Origin: Deltaproteobacteria bacterium
Lineage (GTDB): Bacteria > Bdellovibrionota_B > Oligoflexia > Oligoflexales > Bog-1112
Direction of reading: 5' to 3'
Length of the DNA stretch: 36,874 bases
NCBI GenBank assembly: GCA_023250635.1
Contig: JAHFAI010000018.1
Span: 1-36,874, forward strand
The notes beneath the pieces are model-generated. The model had not been told where the DNA came from. It worked only from the letters and a program-made list of their open reading frames with translations, and made no database searches. Positions 32,612 to 36,874 of the stretch are shown piece after piece. Each line of letters begins with the position of its first letter. Within the stretch, counting starts at the first letter, position 1. A program made the translations under genes and the position numbers.

Positions 32612-34492
32612 TTATTTGGTTAAAAGCTGCCAGTAGCCGGGCCAAAACGCCTGTACTGGTTCGTGACGACTGTGAGAGAGCCAGTGGCTCAGCTTACTGA
32701 GGTGTTGAGTTTCTCCCCCAAGGCCAAAGCCTTCCGGGGCAGTGAGCAGAGAACTTTCCCAAAATCTTTGCATGCACGAACGGGGCTTACTGAGGCAATA
32801 CGGCAAAGAAGAAAAAGGACCAGGCCATTGTAGGATAGGTACCAGGGTCTCTGGGTCAAAGCCAGCTAAATTTTTAGCCTCTTGAAACGCGTCATAGAGA
32901 TCACCGAGCTCATCCACCAAGCCGTTTTCCTTGGCTTGCCGCCCACTCCACACCCGTCCCTGGGCAAGGGCATGTACTCGTTCAAGAGGGAGCTCTCGCC
33001 CCTTGGCAACTATGCTTGCAAAGCGCTGATAGGCAAAATCTGCGCGGGCTGCAAGGGCTTGCTTATCTTCGTTGCTGGGACGATCGCTTGGGTTGAGGAG
33101 ATGGGCTCGTTCACTGCCGGTAAAGGTATAGAGATTAAAGCCGTATTTTTCTTCAAAGCGGGAAATGTTGGGAACGAGGGCAATTACCCCAATGGATCCC
33201 GTCAGGGTGGTGGGCAGCGCAAAAATCTTATGGGCTGGAGCAGCAATGTAGTAGCCGGCAGAGGCGGCTACTGACCCCATGGACACCACCAGGGGTTTCT
33301 TAAGTGCCAGGCGTTCCACATCGTGCCAGATTAAATCTGCAGCGGTGGCTGCTCCTCCGGGACTATTGATATAGAGCACCACCGCTTTAACCTGTTCACT
33401 CTCTTCGGCCCACTGCAGTTGCTTATGCAGGGGCTCTGCCTGTATAGACTCTCGCCCCGTATTGACGGAATCAGGGAGGAATTCCCCCAGGGCTTCGATC
33501 AACGCAATACCGTTTTCGGCGTCGGCAAAGACTTTAGGGAAGCTCTGGCTTTTTTCTGGCTTGGTAAGGGCAGGTTCGTAGTGGGTAAAATCATAGAGGT
33601 CAAGCTCTTCGCTTTTTTGAACGGCATCTTTTGCTTGATCAGCATAGGCGAGCTCATCAACCATGCCCTGACTCAGGGCCTGGGGAGGATCAAACAACGA
33701 TTGTTTAAACCAGCGAGCAATGGTGTCAAGGGTGATGCTCGGGCGTTGCTGGTGCACGGCCTCTACCAGGTATTTTTGACCATCAGCAGTTAAGGACTGA
33801 AACATCTCTTGGGTGGCGGGACTCGGTCGGTTGCTGATAAAGCCTTCAAAGGCTGATTTATAATTGCCGGTGCGTACCACATCGACCTCGATGCCTAATT
33901 TAGTCAATGCGCCTCCCAGGTACCACAACTGAAAGAGGGGACCAAAGAGGGTAATGCTTGCCGCAGGGTGCAGGTACAGTTTATCGGCTATGGAAGCCAG
34001 ATGGTAGGAGGAGGTGTCAATTCCCTCGCTCCAGAGAAAGATTTTTTTGCCATTCTTTTTGAAAGCCAGTAAGGCATTGCGCAGGAGATCAAAATCGGCA
34101 AGGCTTCCTTCGAGGCTATGTAATTCCACAAAAAGGGCATGGATACGTTTGTCGTCAGCTGCTTTACTCAGCTGGGCTCTCAGATGAAAGGCATTTGGTC
34201 CTGGGCTAGTGTCCATAAGTTGGGAAAGAGCTTGTTCGAGTACGGAACTGGTGGATATAGGGCTGGTTTGAATCTTACCGCTGAGATGTAAATTGAGGAT
34301 GGCTCGCGCCTCTGTGGCCAGAGGTCGCACTTCGGGGCCGGCGGAGTTGTAATTTAGCGTAGAGAGCCCGTAGACAAGGGCAAACAAGGAGAGGGTAACG
34401 AGGGTAACGAGGATTCCCACCCCTATAAAATAAGCGCGCAGTACACGTAAAAAACGGGAAAGAAGGCGGGGGGTTTTTCTTGTCGGTGTCAT
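32612..34492 (-). CDS. sppA: Signal peptide peptidase SppA, 67K type
   Basis: 626 residues, two tandem ClpP-like domains with one N-terminal membrane anchor (about 18-42: YFIGVGILVTLVTLSLFALVYG). The catalytic Lys212 is in RTGNYKSAFEGF, and the catalytic Ser411 is in GSVAASAGYYIA, matching the Lys209/Ser409 arrangement of the E. coli enzyme. INSPGGAATAADLIW and TGSIGV are further landmarks. It digests cleaved signal peptides in the inner membrane. The ATG at 34492 begins the natural cytoplasmic tail; a longer frame to 34618 is not supported. It heads the sppA-NYN-thrS unit. Confidence 0.95.
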   Translation of the reverse strand: MTPTRKTPRLLSRFLRVLRAYFIGVGILVTLVTLSLFALVYGLSTLNYNSAGPEVRPLATEARAILNLHLSGKIQTSPISTSSVLEQALSQLMDTSPGPNAFHLRAQLSKAADDKRIHALFVELHSLEGSLADFDLLRNALLAFKKNGKKIFLWSEGIDTSSYHLASIADKLYLHPAASITLFGPLFQLWYLGGALTKLGIEVDVVRTGNYKSAFEGFISNRPSPATQEMFQSLTADGQKYLVEAVHQQRPSITLDTIARWFKQSLFDPPQALSQGMVDELAYADQAKDAVQKSEELDLYDFTHYEPALTKPEKSQSFPKVFADAENGIALIEALGEFLPDSVNTGRESIQAEPLHKQLQWAEESEQVKAVVLYINSPGGAATAADLIWHDVERLALKKPLVVSMGSVAASAGYYIAAPAHKIFALPTTLTGSIGVIALVPNISRFEEKYGFNLYTFTGSERAHLLNPSDRPSNEDKQALAARADFAYQRFASIVAKGRELPLERVHALAQGRVWSGRQAKENGLVDELGDLYDAFQEAKNLAGFDPETLVPILQWPGPFSSLPYCLSKPRSCMQRFWESSLLTAPEGFGLGGETQHLSKLSHWLSHSRHEPVQAFWPGYWQLLTK

Positions 34493-34687
34493 GAAGTTCT
34501 TTCGTAAAGGAGAGGAAATGTACCCAGGAGCAGCAACGTTACCATGAGTTCTTAGTGGATTCAAATCGCCTTTATGAAGTGGGGGGCTGCTAGTAAGTGG
34601 TAAGAAGAGGGGGTACAATTAAAATCGAAGTGCTAAATACTTATTAAAAAAATTAAAATGGTTATGGTAAGTTAGCGGAGACCTATG

Positions 34688-35029
34688 ATGAGTAACCTGC
34701 CGTGGGTACTGGTAGCGGGGCTGATCTTTCTCCTCAGCAGCGGCTGCAAAATCGCTGAAAAACGCGATCGGCTTGCCCATGAAGAGTTCGTATCCGCGTT
34801 TACCGGCTATGATGAGAATTTGCTGTCTAAATCTTGTGCGATCGAGAACACCGACGCCTGTCCCGAGCTCTCGGCGGAGCAGGCGGCCTATAGAGACCAC
34901 TGTGCAATACAGCATTGGACCTTTGTCCGTTGTAGCTGTGATCAGGTGCTCTGCAGCAACAAGGATCTCAGTCAGGAGGAGCTCAATGCGCCGACCCCCA
35001 AAGCTAGTGAGCGGATACAAACCAACTAA
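34688..35029 (+). CDS. Small Cys-rich lipoprotein
   Basis: 113 residues. A short signal peptide ends in the lipobox LLSSGC (Cys20), so the protein is lipid-anchored to the envelope. The mature part has six more cysteines (Cys50, 58, 72, 82, 84, 89), probably three disulfides, and an acidic C-terminus. No family recognised. GGAG lies 7 bp before the ATG at 34688; the ATG at 34685 is too close to it. The TAA stop begins the composite repeat at 35027. Confidence 0.65.
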   Translation: MSNLPWVLVAGLIFLLSSGCKIAEKRDRLAHEEFVSAFTGYDENLLSKSCAIENTDACPELSAEQAAYRDHCAIQHWTFVRCSCDQVLCSNKDLSQEELNAPTPKASERIQTN

Positions 35030-35279
35030 ACTACTTTCGTTGCTTGGGAGGTCCTTCGCTGCGCTCAGGATGACGAGCAATCCCTCGTCATCCTGAGCGC
35101 AGCCCCGTCATCCTGAGCGCAGCCCCGTCATCCTGAGCGCAGCCCCGTCATCCTGAGCGCAGCCCCGTCATCCTGAGCGCAGCGAAGGACCTCCCAAGCA
35201 ACGAAGGACCTCCCAAGCAACAAAGGACCTCCCAAGCAACGAAGAAAGCGGCGAAGATGCACCAAGCCTTGAGTAGTTG
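35027..35279. repeat. Composite R1/R2 repeat (R1 copy E with R2 copy c inserted)
   Basis: The outer ends are R1-like: TAAACTACT at 35027 (the lipoprotein stop codon) and CCTTGAGTAGTT ending at 35278. The middle is R2: a left arm at 35042, then five 20-bp units (GTCATCCTGAGCGCAGCCCC, 35087-35186) and three 19-bp units (GAAGGACCTCCCAAGCAAC, 35184-35240). It lies between two convergent genes. Confidence 0.85.
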
Positions 35280-35311
35280 GCGAAGTACTGAGAAATTGTG
35301 GGATAGGCTCG

Positions 35312-36421
35312 CTATTCTTCTTTGCTATGCTCATCATGCTCATCATGCTCATCATGCGGTAAGCGTTTTTGGATGTTTCCCGCTGGGGCAATAGGAGCCG
35401 TTCGCTTTCTAAGAGAGGGATGAAGCTTGCTTATTACTGGCATCTCTTCAGGTTCGGCAGAACGCACCACCCAAGAAACTATTTTTTGGATGCGCGCTTT
35501 GATGATAGCGGAAAATATTGTATTGTCATGTGCATCTTGTGCTTTTGCTAGCAGCTGGCTTAGCTCATTCAGATCAAGCATTTTAGCAAATATTCTCTTT
35601 GCCTCAGCCTCTAAGAAACTCTCCGAAGAATCCCTGCTATAATCGTCGCGTGGCGCAATCAATGAGCTCACTTCACTTTCACTTAGGGAAACTTGCGAAA
35701 TAGAGTCCAGATCGGGAAAACTAAGCTTAAAAATGGCTCTAAGACTTTCAAGTTGAAAGTTCAAAACCATTTTAATTCTTCTCTCTACATAACCATTCAA
35801 TTGTCTCATCTTCTGAATCTCTCTCTCTGAATCTGAAATAGAGCTATCCTTCTCTACTGCCTCGAGATTCCTCTTAAACTCTTTTTGAAGTTCTTTGATA
35901 TTCTGAATTCTATCAAGGTCAAGAACAAAGCGATCTATAAGAGTTTTTTCCTCTCTTTCACTCTGTTCTGACAATTCATGAGCTCGTTTTTTATTGCTAT
36001 AGTTTCGATAAAAACTCTGAATTTTTCTAGCAGCCATATCTTTATTTTGTACGGTTTTTATTTCAGCCATGTTTTTTCGCTGAAGAACACCTCGGAGAAA
36101 ATTTTGGATTCTTCTCGCTGCATAGTTCTTAGCCTGCAGCTCACTCGCTTGCTGACTTTCTCTAGCAAGGTCAGCGCTCTTCTCCTTTAATTGCTTTAAT
36201 TGCTTTCGCGCTATATGCACCTTATAAGTGCTTTGAATCTTAGTAGCCGCATCAGCCTTAAAAGCAGTAATATCAGCTTCAATCTGCTTAAGTTTTTCTT
36301 GTAACTCGGCTTGTTCTTCGATAAGTTCTTCAAATGTTTTCGCATTTCCCCTGGTGGAAAAGAGAGCTGTTTCTATTAACAGTCCGCACAAGACTATTTT
36401 TAGTAAAAATGGCGTACTCAT
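35312..36421 (-). CDS. Exported coiled-coil protein with three IQ motifs
   Basis: 369 residues. A signal peptide ends near residue 27 (FSTRGNA). Three IQ-type motifs follow, spaced about 43 and 29 residues apart: KIQSTYKVHIARK (61-73), RIQNFLRGVLQRK (104-116, a full IQxxxRGxxxR match) and KIQSFYRNYSNKK (133-145), each preceded by an Ala-Ala/Ala-Thr basic run. The rest is long charged helix with coiled-coil character, then SSLIAPRDDYSRD and a tail with three DEH repeats (9-bp units at 35330-35356). IQ motifs bind calmodulin or myosin light chains in eukaryotes and are rare in bacteria. GAAGGGGG precedes the ATG. Local base composition is more AT-rich than the neighbours. Role unknown; an effector is one idea. 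Confidence 0.75.
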   Translation of the reverse strand: MSTPFLLKIVLCGLLIETALFSTRGNAKTFEELIEEQAELQEKLKQIEADITAFKADAATKIQSTYKVHIARKQLKQLKEKSADLARESQQASELQAKNYAARRIQNFLRGVLQRKNMAEIKTVQNKDMAARKIQSFYRNYSNKKRAHELSEQSEREEKTLIDRFVLDLDRIQNIKELQKEFKRNLEAVEKDSSISDSEREIQKMRQLNGYVERRIKMVLNFQLESLRAIFKLSFPDLDSISQVSLSESEVSSLIAPRDDYSRDSSESFLEAEAKRIFAKMLDLNELSQLLAKAQDAHDNTIFSAIIKARIQKIVSWVVRSAEPEEMPVISKLHPSLRKRTAPIAPAGNIQKRLPHDEHDEHDEHSKEE

Positions 36422-36751
36422 ATAACCCCCTTCTAACGGATTTTAGACAACTCCTCAATCTGCTCTTGAGTGCTGCGTCGCGCAAGACCCTCGAGTCTAC
36501 ATTAGCTCGGCAGAATTTTCATATTAAATGAGGGAAAATACTCATTAAATTGCAAGCGCCTGGAAGGCTTATAAAAAATGCCTCTTCCGCAGTTCTTGTG
36601 GGTAAATTGATAACACGGCCGTGTTATCAAGGCTTGTTGCCTAATTTTGCATAAAAAATATTTTATCGCTAAATAGTCGCTGGCGCGAAACTGCAAGCCG
36701 CCTCGGCGCAGCGGTTTAGCATGCCAGCGGCGTGTCCTGAGCCGAAGCGGC
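36422..36751. other. Gene-free 330-bp region
   Basis: AT-rich leader of the IQ-protein gene. It contains a near-palindrome TTAAATGAG...CTCATTAAA around 36526-36556, the perfect 24-bp palindrome at 36607-36630, and most of R3 copy c from 36676. Short open frames here are shadows or run through the repeat. Confidence 0.6.
36607..36630. promoter_or_regulatory. Perfect 24-bp palindrome, operator-like
   Basis: Each half is TTGATAACACGG read inwards on its own strand, with no spacer. It lies 186 bp upstream of the IQ-protein start and has no U-tract, so it looks more like a dimeric regulator site than a terminator. Confidence 0.5.
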
Positions 36752-36760
36752 TCAGGATCT
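36676..36760. repeat. R3-like repeat, copy c (divergent)
   Basis: The stem GTCGCTGGCGCGAAA...GCCAGCGGC, with an inserted sub-hairpin (AAGCCGCCTCGGCGCAGCGG), is followed by GTGTCCTGAGCCG / CGGCTCAGGATC. It shares the GCTGGCGCGAAA and GTGTCCTGA modules with the copies at 23379 and 24587 but not their centre. Confidence 0.6.
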
Positions 36761-36874
36761 CGCACGGATTAGCACGGTCTGTTTTAACTTCATGCCGCTT
36801 TTTTTATTTTCCCCATCCGACATCTCGTTAATTGCCGCAAATTGAATCCCAAGACTGACGCGTAGCCAGCTGCC
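36752..36874 (-). CDS. C-terminal tail of an unidentified protein (partial)
   Basis: A minus-strand frame stays open for 40 codons from the window edge to a TGA at 36752. The sequence begins WLRVSLGIQFAAINEMSDGE and ends VLIRARS. LGIQFAAI recalls the last strand of PilZ-like domains, but the piece is too short to be sure. The TGA lies inside the CCTGAGCC hairpin of R3 copy c, which parallels the stop-codon position of R1 elsewhere. Confidence 0.35.
   Translation of the reverse strand, partial: GSWLRVSLGIQFAAINEMSDGENKKSGMKLKQTVLIRARS

Noticed and set aside
34619-35080. 153-codon minus-strand frame opposite the small lipoprotein
   Set aside because: Its beginning is R2 repeat sequence and the opposite strand has a signal peptide, lipobox and ribosome site.
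35087-35240. 20-bp and 19-bp units considered as a CRISPR array
   Set aside because: Direct tandem copies without unique spacers and no cas genes in the window.
36502-36765. 87-codon minus-strand frame near the right end
   Set aside because: It runs through R3 copy c and the 24-bp palindrome and has no ribosome site or domain.

Overview
The window reads as a dense, mid-GC bacterial chromosome segment of a Gram-negative organism. Evidence for this is lipoproteins with lipoboxes, a LolA-like outer-membrane lipoprotein-sorting protein beside a LolC/E-type permease, a glutaminyl-tRNA synthetase and an RppH-type Nudix enzyme. The mix of housekeeping genes with secreted gluzincin proteases, a CotH-family protein and an exported protein carrying IQ motifs fits a deltaproteobacterial, Bdellovibrionota-like or eukaryote-associated lineage. 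That placement is inference and cannot be settled from sequence reading alone.

Layout. Positions 1-1935 (minus) hold a lipoprotein-trafficking ABC permease followed by a LolA-like protein cut by the window edge. Positions 2016-2225 hold a small orphan gene with its own promoter. Positions 2234-7357 (minus) are an overlapping operon: glnS, a CCA/poly(A)-type tRNA nucleotidyltransferase, an endonuclease-VII-like nuclease and single-chain sdaA. Positions 7452-9332 (minus) encode a metalloprotease-like lipoprotein. Next come HU (9551), a repeat-filled gap, ribA and a family-5 solute-binding protein (to 12360). Era and MetG (12535-15111, minus) are followed on the plus strand by a CotH-family protein, an M4-like protease, a class I aminotransferase and a SerB-type phosphatase (to 20808). 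Then come a small VPA-repeat protein, a class III aminotransferase (minus), a small membrane protein (minus) and RppH (minus).

Positions 24793-30113 are the most interesting coding region. Four overlapping plus-strand genes encode (1) a methyltransferase fused to a PaaK/LuxE-like adenylating domain that lacks the usual C-terminal lid and ends in a Cys-bearing tail, (2) an aldehyde-dehydrogenase/LuxC-like reductase, (3) a soluble PAS histidine kinase with a degenerate receiver, and (4) a single-domain response regulator. The arrangement suggests synthesis of a small acyl-derived aldehyde or ketone coupled to its sensing. This is inference from domains and overlaps.

Positions 30085-34492 (minus) are sppA, a NYN-domain protein and thrS. 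The right end has a small Cys-rich lipoprotein, an exported coiled-coil protein with three IQ motifs, and the C-terminal tail of another gene.

Three families of palindromic repeats fill most gaps. Family R1 (about 124 bp) begins exactly at the TAA stop codon of four different genes, always in gene orientation. Its outermost base pairs differ from copy to copy yet stay complementary. Family R2 carries the GTCATCCTGAGC/GAAGGACCTCCC motif as inverted arms around tandem expansions. Family R3 is a multi-hairpin element, and two copies form a 91-bp inverted repeat around rppH.
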